The position numbers were made by a program, and so were the translations under genes. 61,097 nt of DNA from Actinomycetota bacterium (GTDB lineage Bacteria; Actinomycetota; Acidimicrobiia; Acidimicrobiales; AC-14). The notes beneath the pieces are model-generated. The model was not told the DNA's origin, made no database searches, and saw only the letters and a program-made list of their open reading frames with translations. Below, one piece after another: positions 17,267-25,267 of this stretch (positions are counted from its first letter, which is position 1; every line of letters starts with the position of its first letter). The stretch lies in NCBI GenBank assembly GCA_005888325.1, contig VAWU01000018.1, positions 1 through 61,097 of the forward strand. The letters run 5' to 3'.

Positions 17267-18640
17267 CTACACGCCCCGCGCCATGTTGGCGAAGCGGGTG
17301 TAGTGGTCGAGGAACGCCAGCTGCACTGCGCCGGTCGGGCCGTTGCGGTGCTTCGAGACGATGATCTCGGCCGTCCCCCGGTCGGGTGTCTCCGGGTTGT
17401 AGAGCTCCTCGCGGTAGATGAACATCACGACGTCGGAGTCCTGCTCCAAGCTCCCGCTCTCACGGAGGTCGGCGAGCTGGGGACGTTTGTCGGCCCGCAT
17501 CTCCAGGTTGCGGGAGAGCTGTGAGAGCGCGACCACGGGCACCTCGAGCTCGCGGGCGAGGATCTTCAGGCCGCGCGACATCTCGGACACCTCGACCTGC
17601 CGGTTCTCCGCGTTGTGCCGCCCGGTCATCAGCTGCAGGTAGTCGATGATGATGAGCCCGAGGCCACCCGCGCGGCTCTTCAGCCGCCGGGCCTTGGCCC
17701 GGATCTCCATCACCGTGAGATGGGGGTTGTCGTCGATGTACATCGGCGCCTCGGCCAGTCGTCCGACCGCGTGGCTGATCTTGGGCCAGTCGGACTCGTG
17801 CAGGCGGCCGTTGCGCATGCGGGTGGCGTCGACGCGCGCCTCGGCGCAGAGGAGTCGCTGCGTGAGCTCGAGGTGGCTCATCTCGAGCGAGAAGAACAGC
17901 ACCGGCGTCTGCGCCTCGAGCGCGGCGTGGGCGGCGATGCCGAGCGCGAAGCTCGTCTTTCCCATGCTCGGACGGGCGCCCACGATCACCAGGTTGGACG
18001 GTTGCAGGCCGGCGAGACGCTCGTCGAGATCGGTGTAACCCGTGGGCACGCCGGTGATCGACTCGCCCCGCTCGTACAGCATCTCCAAGTGGTCGAGCTT
18101 CTGCTCGAGCAGCTCGCGCAGCGGCGCCATCGAGTCGGTGACCCGCCGTTGGGCCACGTCGAACACGAGCGACTCCGCCCGGTCGACGGCCAGCGCCACG
18201 TCGTCGGGGGGCTCGTAGCCGAGCTCGGCGATCTCACCGGCCACTCCGATGAGGCGGCGAAGCATGGCGTGCTCCTCGACGATCCGCCCGTAGCGCGCCG
18301 CGCTGCCGACCGCAGGCGTGCCTGCTTGGAGGGTGACGAGCGCCGCCGGACCACCCACCGCATCGAGCAGACCCGCCCGGCGCAGCTGGTCGGCAACGGT
18401 GACCGGGTCGACCGGCTCGCCCTGGCCGAAGAGCGCGGTGATCGCGTCGTAGACGTGGCCGTGGACCGGCTTGTAGAAGTCGTCGGCGGACACGACCTCG
18501 ACGGCCGCGGCGATGGCGTCGCGACTCAGCAGCATCGCGCCGAGCAGCGACTCCTCGGCCTGGATGCTGTGCGGGGGAACCCGTCCTCCGTGCTGGCGCC
18601 GCCGCACGTCTTCGATCGACTGGACCATGTGGGCGTTCAC
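17267..18640 (-). CDS. dnaB: replicative DNA helicase DnaB
   Basis: The 457-residue protein is a full-length DnaB without inteins. The N-terminal domain covers about residues 20-150 (PPHSIQAEESLLGAMLLSR), then a linker, then the RecA-like core with Walker A GARPSMGKTS (221-230), Walker B region LGLIIIDYLQLM and the DnaB signature DLRESGSLEQDSDVV. It unwinds DNA at the replication fork as a hexamer and acts in the cytosol. The gene follows rpsF-ssb-rpsR-rplI in the same direction, as in mycobacteria, with a 120-base gap that holds a LexA-box-like palindrome. ATG 18640 is used; ATG 18628 is also in frame. Confidence 0.97.
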   Translation of the reverse strand: MNAHMVQSIEDVRRRQHGGRVPPHSIQAEESLLGAMLLSRDAIAAAVEVVSADDFYKPVHGHVYDAITALFGQGEPVDPVTVADQLRRAGLLDAVGGPAALVTLQAGTPAVGSAARYGRIVEEHAMLRRLIGVAGEIAELGYEPPDDVALAVDRAESLVFDVAQRRVTDSMAPLRELLEQKLDHLEMLYERGESITGVPTGYTDLDERLAGLQPSNLVIVGARPSMGKTSFALGIAAHAALEAQTPVLFFSLEMSHLELTQRLLCAEARVDATRMRNGRLHESDWPKISHAVGRLAEAPMYIDDNPHLTVMEIRAKARRLKSRAGGLGLIIIDYLQLMTGRHNAENRQVEVSEMSRGLKILARELEVPVVALSQLSRNLEMRADKRPQLADLRESGSLEQDSDVVMFIYREELYNPETPDRGTAEIIVSKHRNGPTGAVQLAFLDHYTRFANMARGV

Positions 18641-18741
18641 CCTGGTGCCCCGGCCCTGGGGATCGCTAGGGGAACAAGGGTGTGAATTGCCGGTGGACGG
18701 AGCCCTCGCTTGTCCCCAGCCCGTGCACCCGTGATCCTGAG

Positions 18742-18759
18742 ATCGAACATGCGTTCGAT
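18742..18759. promoter_or_regulatory. LexA (SOS) box candidate upstream of dnaB
   Basis: ATCGAACATGCGTTCGAT is a perfect inverted repeat around a four-base centre. Its core CGAAC-N4-GTTCG is the actinobacterial/Bacillus LexA operator, and the centre ATGC also fits the RNRY rule. It lies directly after the rplI stop and 102 bases before the dnaB start. Confidence 0.7.
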
Positions 18760-18760
18760 A

Positions 18761-19213
18761 CTACCGGCCCTGGGCGACGACCTCCACGGTGATCTGGAAC
18801 TCGACGTCGGCGTGGAGCTTCACCGGCACCTCGTGCGTGCCGAGCGACTTGATCGGCTCGGCCAGGTGCAGACGCCGGCGGTCGAGCTCGACGCCGGCCT
18901 GGGCGTGCACCGCCTCGACCACGTCGGCTGCCGTGACCGAGCCGAAGAGCCGCCCCTCGGCCCCCGCCTTGACCGCGATGCGGATGACGCTCGGGACGAG
19001 CTCGCGCGCCACCACCTCGGCCGATTCGCGGTCGCGCGCGTCCTTGACGTCGCGCGACCGGCGCATCGCCCCCGCCTGTGAGACGACGCCCTTCGATGCC
19101 ACCATGGCCAGGCCCTTCGGCACGAGGTAGTTGCGGCCGAAGCCGTCGGCGACGTCGAGGACATCGCCCTTCTTGCCGACGTTGTCGACATCGGCCCGCA
19201 GCACGATCTTCAC
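18761..19213 (-). CDS. rplI: 50S ribosomal protein L9
   Basis: The 150-residue protein starts [20 protein letters not shown] and continues [16 protein letters not shown], the L9 N-terminal rRNA-binding domain. A long central helix (residues about 42-75) and a C-terminal domain follow ([17 protein letters not shown] and [16 protein letters not shown]). Length is normal for the family. The GTG start at 19213 overlaps the stop of rpsR (GTGA), so translation is coupled. Confidence 0.97.
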   Translation of the reverse strand: MKIVLRADVDNVGKKGDVLDVADGFGRNYLVPKGLAMVASKGVVSQAGAMRRSRDVKDARDRESAEVVARELVPSVIRIAVKAGAEGRLFGSVTAADVVEAVHAQAGVELDRRRLHLAEPIKSLGTHEVPVKLHADVEFQITVEVVAQGR

Positions 19214-19713
19214 TCCGGCTCGCTCGCCGCGGGCTCGAGCTCGTCGACAGCCCCGTCACCGGAGGCGCGGTCGCCGATCGCAGGGGCGGTGGCGCCGAAC
19301 GTGGCGCCGTCGCCATCGACCTCGTCGACGTCAGCGTCGTCGGCATCGATGTCGACGTCGTCGGCATCCGCGGTGGGCGCCTCGACGTCGGCGCGCGGTC
19401 CGGAGTCGCGCCGGACACGCGGTCCGGTGCGCTCGGCCACCGTGCGCTGCGTGTAGGGGAGCAACACGAGCTCACGGGCCGTCTTGATGGCCACCGCGAC
19501 GTCGCGTTGGTGCTGCGCACAGTTGCCGGACACCCGCCGGGCCCGGATCTTGCCCCGGTCGGACATGAAGCGACGCAGCAGGTTGACGTCCTTGTAGTCG
19601 ACCCACTCGATGTGCTCCTTGCAGAAGATGCACACCTTCTTCTTGCCGCGCCGGGCCGTGTCCTTGGGCGCCCTTCTCCGCTCGCGGTCGTTCCCACCGC
19701 CACCGCGAGCCAT
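19210..19713 (-). CDS. rpsR: 30S ribosomal protein S18 with a long acidic C-terminal tail
   Basis: The 167-residue protein is about twice the usual S18 length. Residues about 24-90 are the S18 core ([20 protein letters not shown], then ISD-type block [20 protein letters not shown] and [11 protein letters not shown]). It has the CxxC pair (Cys 28, 31) and Cys 65 with His 68, the zinc-binding form. Residues 91-167 are extra: a basic stretch to about 107, then a run rich in Asp and Glu ([20 protein letters not shown]), then a small-residue tail. The frame stays open to 19210, where the stop overlaps rplI's start, so the tail is not an artefact of a wrong stop. The start overlaps the ssb stop (TGATG). 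Confidence 0.93.
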   Translation of the reverse strand: MARGGGGNDRERRRAPKDTARRGKKKVCIFCKEHIEWVDYKDVNLLRRFMSDRGKIRARRVSGNCAQHQRDVAVAIKTARELVLLPYTQRTVAERTGPRVRRDSGPRADVEAPTADADDVDIDADDADVDEVDGDGATFGATAPAIGDRASGDGAVDELEPAASEPE

Positions 19714-20186
19714 CAGAAGGGCTCCTCGCCGAAGTCGTAGCCGCCGGGCTCGTTGGAGGCGGGACGAGAGCCGCCGCCGCTGCGGACGTCGACGGTGTCG
19801 CCGCCCTGGGCGCCGGGACCGCGGCGATCGCTCTTCTGCACCTGGGCGGTGGCCCACCGCAGGCTGGGCCCGATCTCGTCGGCCACCACCTCGACCACCG
19901 AGCGCTTCTCGCCCTCGGGCGTCTCGTAGGACCGCTGCTCGAGCCGGCCGGTGACGATCACGCGCGCGCCCTTCTGCAGGGACTCGCTCGTGTTCTCCGC
20001 CATCTCGCGCCAGCACACGACGTTGAAGAACGAGGTGGCTTCCTCCCACTCCTGGGTCTGGCGGTTCTGCCAGCGCCGGTTGACGGCGATGCCGAGCGAG
20101 GCCTTGGCCTGGCCGCTCGGTGTGAACCGCAGCTCGGGGTCGCGGGTGATGTTGCCGACCAGCGTGATGCTGTTTCCGTTGGACAT
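19713..20186 (-). CDS. ssb: single-stranded DNA-binding protein
   Basis: The 157-residue protein has the SSB OB-fold: [20 protein letters not shown], then [20 protein letters not shown] and [18 protein letters not shown] short glycine- and serine-rich linker (about 115-148) leads to an acidic tip DFGEEPF, which is the partner-binding tail found at the end of all bacterial SSBs, here with Glu rather than Asp before the final Pro-Phe. ATG 20186 is used because the fold begins at once after it; the longer frame upstream is not needed. It lies four bases behind rpsF. Confidence 0.96.
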   Translation of the reverse strand: MSNGNSITLVGNITRDPELRFTPSGQAKASLGIAVNRRWQNRQTQEWEEATSFFNVVCWREMAENTSESLQKGARVIVTGRLEQRSYETPEGEKRSVVEVVADEIGPSLRWATAQVQKSDRRGPGAQGGDTVDVRSGGGSRPASNEPGGYDFGEEPF

Positions 20187-20190
20187 GGTC

Positions 20191-20559
20191 TTACGCTCCG
20201 TTCGAGTCCTGACCCGGTTCGGGCCGTGCCTCCTCACGCGCCGGGGCGCCGGGCCGAGCCCGGCCGGCGACGCGTTCGGGAAGGCGGATCACCTTGTGGC
20301 GGACGACCTCGTCCGCGAGATGCAGTGCCCGGTCGAGCTCGGTCATCACCGCCGGCTCGGCCTGCGCCTCCACGAGCACGTAGTAGCCGTCCCAGCGGTG
20401 GTTGAGCTCGTAGGCGAACCGGCGCTTTCCCCACCGGTCGACCCGATACGGGTCGCCCCCGCGGTTGCGGATCAGGTCGGTCGCGCGGTCGACGGCCGCC
20501 CGGACCGCGTCCTCCTCCAGGCTGGAGTCGAGGATGATCATGACCTCATAGGGCCGCAT
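20191..20559 (-). CDS. rpsF: 30S ribosomal protein S6
   Basis: The 122-residue protein has the S6 fold: MRPYEVMIILDSSLEEDAVR, then GGDPYRVDRWGKRRFAYELN and WDGYYVLVEAQAEPAVMTEL. The last 25 residues (ARPGAPAREEARPEPGQ) are a low-complexity tail. It is the first gene of the rpsF-ssb-rpsR-rplI operon. S6 binds S18 in the 30S subunit. An AGAGGGAGG ribosome site precedes the ATG at 20559. Confidence 0.96.
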   Translation of the reverse strand: MRPYEVMIILDSSLEEDAVRAAVDRATDLIRNRGGDPYRVDRWGKRRFAYELNHRWDGYYVLVEAQAEPAVMTELDRALHLADEVVRHKVIRLPERVAGRARPGAPAREEARPEPGQDSNGA

Positions 20560-20583
20560 GCGCTGGCCGGACCTCCCTCTGGA

Positions 20584-20600
20584 CCCGGCGGTGAGCCGGG
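20584..20600 (-). promoter_or_regulatory. hairpin in the rpsF leader
   Basis: CCCGGC and GCCGGG pair around a five-base loop on the minus-strand leader about 25 bases before rpsF. S6-S18 leader RNAs of other bacteria use a hairpin with a CCG element; this one carries CACCG at the loop, so autoregulation is conceivable but unproven. Confidence 0.25.
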
Positions 20601-20696
20601 GCCCCGCGCGGCTCGCGGAGCAGGGTCGCGTTTCGAGTGATCGTAGTCGACGCCATCAGGCACGAATGCAGCATCGCACGGGGGTACGACAGTGTT

Positions 20697-21160
20697 GCCG
20701 GGTCGCTTCGCTCCCTCCGGCCGGGGCCCCAACCCCGGCCTCCTCCCGAGCGTGGGGCCCCTGCCCCACGCCGGGCCGTGCCTGCCGGCTCCCTTCGCTC
20801 CTCCCGAGCGTGGGGCCCCTGCCCCACGCCGGGCCGTGCCTGCCGGGTCGCTTCGCTCCCTCCGGCCGGGGCCCCAACCCCGGCCTCCTCCCGAGCGTGG
20901 GGCCCCTGCCCCACGCCGGGCCGTGCCTGCCGGGTCCCTTCGCTCCCTCCGGCCGGGGCCCCAACCCCGGCCTCCTCCCGAGCGTGGGGCCCCGGCCCCG
21001 CGCCGGGCCGTGCCTGCCGGGTCGCTTCGCTCCCCCCGGCCGGGGCCCCAACCCCGGCCTCCTCCCGAGCGTGGGGCCCCTGCCCCGCGCCGGGCCGTGC
21101 CTGCCGGGTCGCTTCGCTCCCCCCGGCCGGGGCCCCAACCCCACGCCGGGCCGGGCCGAG
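20697..21160. repeat. tandem array of an 87-bp unit, five and a half copies, each with two GC hairpins
   Basis: Units start at 20697, 20784, 20842, 20929, 21016 and 21103. Units 1, 3, 4 and 5 are 87 bases; unit 2 is 58 bases and lacks the first hairpin; unit 6 is truncated at the array end and lacks the second. Hairpin A pairs GGCCGGGG with CCCCGGCC around CCCCAA (20719-20740 in unit 1). Hairpin B pairs GCGTGGGG with CCCCACGC around CCCCTG (20750-20771). Later units carry a few substitutions, mostly C-to-T or A-to-G changes that keep G-T pairing in hairpin B. Since 87 is a multiple of three, all frames stay open through it and produce long false reading frames. Bases 20560-20696, next to it, hold only the rpsF leader. 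Confidence 0.95.
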
Positions 21161-21163
21161 GCC

Positions 21164-21682
21164 TCAGTTGCAGTCGCCGCCCAGCCTGAGGTGGGCACCC
21201 GGGCCCACCCCGAGGTCGCGCAACCCGCCACGCCCGGTCTCCAGGGCGTACTGAAAGGGTCGGTCGGACGAGTAGTCCGGACACGAGACGCGCTCACGAC
21301 ACGGCGTCATCTCGGCGCGGTCGACGAGGTTCCCGTCCGCGTCGAACCACGCGATCGACAGGGGGATCAGCGTCCCGCGCATGGTGAACGGACGCATCGC
21401 CTCGGTGGCGAACCGGAAGATCATGCCGTCGTAGCCGCCCAGGTCGCGCCGGCCCATCAAGCCGCGGCTGAGCTGTTCGTCGGTCGTCGCCACCAGCGCG
21501 CAGCGCAGGCTGCCGCTCCCCAGCTGGCCCCGCGGCTCGATCGAGAACGCCTGCTCGCCGAAGCCCGTGATCCGCGCGCGAAAGTACGGATCGGCGGGAC
21601 GGTTCGCGCCCTCGACCAGGAACCAGATCACCAACCCCACGCCGAGCGCGACGAGCACACCGATGATCACTCGCCTCCTCAC
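21164..21682 (-). CDS. DUF192 family protein, membrane-anchored
   Basis: The 172-residue protein has one N-terminal membrane segment (VIIGVLVALGVGLVIWFLV, about 5-23). The exported domain has the DUF192 pattern: CALVATTDEQLSRGLMGRRD, then DGMIFRFATEAMRPFTMRGT and PLSIAWFDADGNLV, ending FQYALETGRGGL. The family is widespread and of unknown function. Three Cys lie in the exported part. The GTG at 21682 has a TAGCGT box seven bases upstream. The gene ends just outside the tandem-repeat array, which follows its stop. Confidence 0.88.
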   Translation of the reverse strand: MRRRVIIGVLVALGVGLVIWFLVEGANRPADPYFRARITGFGEQAFSIEPRGQLGSGSLRCALVATTDEQLSRGLMGRRDLGGYDGMIFRFATEAMRPFTMRGTLIPLSIAWFDADGNLVDRAEMTPCRERVSCPDYSSDRPFQYALETGRGGLRDLGVGPGAHLRLGGDCN

Positions 21683-21689
21683 CGCGCCG

Positions 21690-21695
21690 ACGCTA
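21690..21695 (-). promoter_or_regulatory. -10 box TAGCGT, near-leaderless arrangement, DUF192 gene
   Basis: On the minus strand TAGCGT ends seven bases before the GTG at 21682. Confidence 0.45.
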
Positions 21696-21700
21696 AGCGA

Positions 21701-22609
21701 TCAGGCGGTACGCGGCTCGGCGCCCTGCGGAGCGCCCTGGCCGAGCGAGCGGCGCACATCGTCGCTGAGGTGGTAGCTCTCGCCGGCGTCGGGGAAGCGG
21801 CCGGCACGCACGTCCGCGGCGAAGGCCGCGATCGCGTCCACCGCATCGGCCTTGAGCGAGGCGTAGCGGCGCACGAACTTCGGCAGCACGCGGTCCTCGA
21901 GCCCCAGCAGGTCATGGAACACGAGAACCTGCCCGTCGCAACCGCGACCGGCACCGATGCCGATCGTCGGGACCGGCACCGCCCCGGTGACGAGCCGGGC
22001 CACCTCGTCGGGAACTCCCTCGAGCACGATTGCGAAGCAGCCTTCGTCGGCCAACGCGACCGCGTCGTCGACGAGCGCGCGCGCCGCGTCGACCTGGCGG
22101 CCCTGCACCTTGAAGCCGCCCATGGCGTGCACCGACTGCGGGGTCAGCCCAATGTGGCCCATCACCGGGATCTCGGCGTCGACAATGCCGCGGACCATCG
22201 GCAGTCGCTTGCGCCCGCCCTCCAACTTGACCGCCTGGGCGCCGGCTCGAACGAGGGTGGCCGCGTTGCGCACCGTCTCCTCGACCGACACGTGGTAGCT
22301 CATCCACGGGAGGTCACCGACGATCAGCGCACGCTGCTGGCCACGCGCGACGGCGCCGACGTGGTGCGCCATGTCGGCGACCGTCACCTGCAGCGTGTCG
22401 TCGTAGCCGAGCACGACCATGGCCACCGAGTCGCCGACGAGGATGATGTCGACCCCCGCCTCCTCTGCGATGCGCGCGCCGGGCGCGTCGTACGCGGTGA
22501 CCATCACGAGCGGTGGATCACTGCCCTTGCGGGCGCGCACGCCCGGCGCGGTGACCGGCTTCGCCGACGGCTGGGCCGGCCTTGAAGGCTGGACTTGCCT
22601 CGAAGTCAC
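21701..22609 (-). CDS. panB: 3-methyl-2-oxobutanoate hydroxymethyltransferase (ketopantoate synthesis)
   Basis: The 302-residue protein makes ketopantoate from ketoisovalerate and methylene-tetrahydrofolate, the first step to pantothenate. Family blocks are all present: VMVTAYDAPGARIAEEAGVD, ILVGDSVAMVVLGYDDT, LPWMSYHVSVEE, VKLEGG, PVMGHIGLTPQSVHAMGGFK and VPTIGIGAGRGCDGQVLVFHD. The Mg-binding Asp of VGDS and the Glu of LEGG are there. The N-terminus has an extra ~20 Ser/Pro/Gln-rich residues. The GTG start at 22609 has a GGAGG site. It is divergent from the 59-residue zinc-ribbon gene at 22690. Confidence 0.96.
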   Translation of the reverse strand: MTSRQVQPSRPAQPSAKPVTAPGVRARKGSDPPLVMVTAYDAPGARIAEEAGVDIILVGDSVAMVVLGYDDTLQVTVADMAHHVGAVARGQQRALIVGDLPWMSYHVSVEETVRNAATLVRAGAQAVKLEGGRKRLPMVRGIVDAEIPVMGHIGLTPQSVHAMGGFKVQGRQVDAARALVDDAVALADEGCFAIVLEGVPDEVARLVTGAVPVPTIGIGAGRGCDGQVLVFHDLLGLEDRVLPKFVRRYASLKADAVDAIAAFAADVRAGRFPDAGESYHLSDDVRRSLGQGAPQGAEPRTA

Positions 22610-22689
22610 GACGGACCTCCTACCGTCCAGCGCCTGGATGGCTGCCGGCGGCGAACAGGAGTGTACCGGCCCTCTAAGGTGCGCCGCAT

Positions 22690-22869
22690 ATGGAGCGTGT
22701 CTGTGAGAACTGCGCTCGTGACGACGACGAGCTGGTCACCGTGCACCGTGTGTACGTGACGCCGGAGACGTGGGACACGCCCGCCTACTCGCGCACCGAG
22801 CTGGCGGTCGAGCTCTGGTGCTTCTCGTGCCGTACCCAGTACCCGCACGAGCCCGTCGACGAGGGCTGA
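22690..22869 (+). CDS. 59-residue zinc-ribbon protein
   Basis: This short gene reads MERVCENCARDDDELVTVHR, then YVTPETWDTP, and ends WCFSCRTQYPHEPVDEG. Two CxxC pairs (ENC with VC, and CFSC) sit 40 residues apart and can hold one zinc. The pattern is that of small rubredoxin-like or zinc-ribbon proteins that I associate with Acidimicrobiia; the function is unknown. A TAAGGT box lies nine bases before the ATG. The gene is divergent from panB and converges on the DUF5318 gene after 30 bases, where an eight-base motif GTCAGCCC is repeated three times. Confidence 0.7.
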   Translation: MERVCENCARDDDELVTVHRVYVTPETWDTPAYSRTELAVELWCFSCRTQYPHEPVDEG

Positions 22870-22899
22870 GCCCGCGCCCCACGTCAGCCCGTCAGCCCG

Positions 22900-23313
22900 T
22901 CAGCCCCCGTTGCGCCGACCCAGGAGGAACGTGCGCGCCAGGTGGTTCCACTCGCAGTCCGGGCACACCTCGACCACGTAGCAGCTCAGCTCGGGCGCGC
23001 TTCTCGCGAGCTTCGTGAGCTCGTCGCGGCTCGTCACGCACCGCCCGTGCGCCGGTAGGCGGGCCCCGAACGCGAACGACACCAGCACCAGCTGGCTCTC
23101 CTCGCAGATCGGGCACGTCTCGGCGGTGGCCTCACCGACGTTGCGCGCCGCCCGCAGCAGCTCGGGGTGTGCGTCGCAGATGTCGAGGCGCGACAGACGG
23201 CCGCGCTTGAACTCGGCCACCACGTGCTTGCGAGCCAGCCGGTAGTCGATCTCGCCCGGCGTGCGCCGCACACCGTCGGCGACTCCCCGGAGCGATTCGG
23301 GCCGAAAGCTCAC
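22900..23313 (-). CDS. DUF5318 family zinc-ribbon protein (Rv0049-like)
   Basis: With a GTG start at 23313 the protein is 137 residues, the length I recall for Rv0049. It has IDYRLARKHVVAEFKRGRLS, then CDAHPELLRAARNVGEAT, CPICEESQLVLVSFAFGARL, AHGRCVTSRDEL and VVEVCPDCEWNHLARTFLL. The CPIC and CPDC pairs form a probable zinc ribbon. The role is unknown. A TACCCT box lies seven bases before the GTG, which supports this start over the longer frame from 23391. As in M. tuberculosis, it sits next to the PadR and inositol-phosphate synthase genes, here divergently. Confidence 0.85.
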   Translation of the reverse strand: MSFRPESLRGVADGVRRTPGEIDYRLARKHVVAEFKRGRLSRLDICDAHPELLRAARNVGEATAETCPICEESQLVLVSFAFGARLPAHGRCVTSRDELTKLARSAPELSCYVVEVCPDCEWNHLARTFLLGRRNGG

Positions 23314-23320
23314 GCTCGAC

Positions 23321-23326
23321 AGGGTA
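23321..23326 (-). promoter_or_regulatory. -10 box TACCCT, near-leaderless arrangement, DUF5318 gene
   Basis: On the minus strand TACCCT ends seven bases before the GTG at 23313. Confidence 0.45.
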
Positions 23327-23375
23327 ACCCCGACCGCCTGGGTCGTCGGGGGTGGCCATCGGCGGACATCCACGC

Positions 23376-23404
23376 TTGACCTTCCGTTCATCTGCTGACA
23401 TAGT
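23376..23404 (+). promoter_or_regulatory. padR-ino1 promoter
   Basis: The -35 box TTGACC (23376-23381) and -10 box CATAGT (23399-23404) are separated by 17 bases. It is the best housekeeping-type promoter in the window and directs transcription into padR. The start site would fall near 23411, at the edge of the palindrome below. Confidence 0.6.
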
Positions 23405-23413
23405 GTGTTTCGC

Positions 23414-23430
23414 TATATCGAATCGATATA
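23414..23430. promoter_or_regulatory. probable PadR operator
   Basis: TATATCGA-A-TCGATATA is a perfect inverted repeat with eight-base arms and a one-base centre, an AT-rich island in GC-rich DNA. It lies just after the predicted transcription start of padR, the position expected for a repressor site. Confidence 0.6.
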
Positions 23431-23481
23431 TCACCCCGTTCCCGAACCTCCGACGCGACCCGCAGAGACGAGGACCCGCAC

Positions 23482-24120
23482 GTGCTCGAGCTAGCCATCC
23501 TGGGACTGCTCAAGGAGAACGAGCTCCACGGCTACGAGCTGAAAAAGCGGCTCACCGACGCGCTGGGCCCGTTCTCGAGCGTCAGCTTCGGCTCGCTCTA
23601 TCCCTGCCTGGCCCGCCTCGAGCGGGCGGGCGCGGTGAAGGCGGTCGAAGCCCTGACCGCGGGGCGCCCGACCACCCCGATCCCGATGACCGGCTCGATC
23701 GCAGGCGAGGCCGCCGCGTTCCTGGCCCGGCGCCAGGCGCTACGCCCGGGCGGGCGCAGCCGCAAGGTGTACGGCATCACCGAGCAGGGGGAGCAACTGT
23801 TCGCCGACCTGCTCGCGGCCGAGTCGGTGGGAGGCGACGACGAGCGCGCGTTCAACCTGAAGCTCGCCTTCGCCCGCTACCTCCCCCGCGAAGCCCGCCT
23901 CCGGCTCCTCGAGCGCCGGCGGGACCAGCTGGTCGAGCGCCTGGCCCGAGTCCGCAACAGCGGCCTCACCCGGCGTGACCGCATGGACAGCTACACCCGC
24001 TCGCTCTACGAGCACGGAGCCGAGTCCATCGAGCGCGACATCTCGTGGCTCGACTCTCTCGTCGCATCAGAACGGCAGACATCGGAACAGCAGACGGAAC
24101 TCTCAGAGGAAGGACGCTGA
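23482..24120 (+). CDS. PadR family transcriptional regulator
   Basis: The 212-residue protein begins [20 protein letters not shown], the PadR winged-helix start, followed by [20 protein letters not shown] and [17 protein letters not shown] for the wing. The C-terminal part ([20 protein letters not shown] and [16 protein letters not shown]) is the dimerising helical domain. There is an insertion of about 30 residues in the wing ([20 protein letters not shown]). The next gene begins two bases after its stop, so padR and ino1 form one operon, as Rv0047c and ino1 do in M. tuberculosis. It probably represses its own operon through the palindrome at 23414-23430; that is inference. Confidence 0.92.
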   Translation: MLELAILGLLKENELHGYELKKRLTDALGPFSSVSFGSLYPCLARLERAGAVKAVEALTAGRPTTPIPMTGSIAGEAAAFLARRQALRPGGRSRKVYGITEQGEQLFADLLAAESVGGDDERAFNLKLAFARYLPREARLRLLERRRDQLVERLARVRNSGLTRRDRMDSYTRSLYEHGAESIERDISWLDSLVASERQTSEQQTELSEEGR

Positions 24121-24121
24121 C

Positions 24122-25198
<1,077 letters not shown>

Positions 25199-25267
25199 GC
25201 CCGTACGGCGCCTGCTGCTCGAGGGCGAGGGAGGCACGCGAGCGTCCCGTCGCGGCAAGATGCCCCC

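Noticed and set aside
20656-21297. A 213-residue minus-strand frame of Gly/Arg/Pro repeats over the tandem array.
   Set aside because: It is a pure product of the repeat, has no ribosome site and overlaps the well-supported DUF192 gene.
20558-22585. A 675-residue plus-strand reading frame across the tandem array and panB.
   Set aside because: It exists only because the 87-base unit keeps frames open and because panB's antisense strand has few stops; the protein is low-complexity and then antisense to panB and DUF192.
22883-22906. GTCAGCCC repeated three times between two convergent genes, considered as a small CRISPR or attachment site.
   Set aside because: Eight-base repeats without spacers are simple slippage; one copy carries the stop codon of the DUF5318 gene.
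23314-23391. A longer DUF5318 protein from ATG 23391.
   Set aside because: It would overlap the padR promoter and lacks a ribosome site; the 137-residue form has a -10 box and matches the mycobacterial length.
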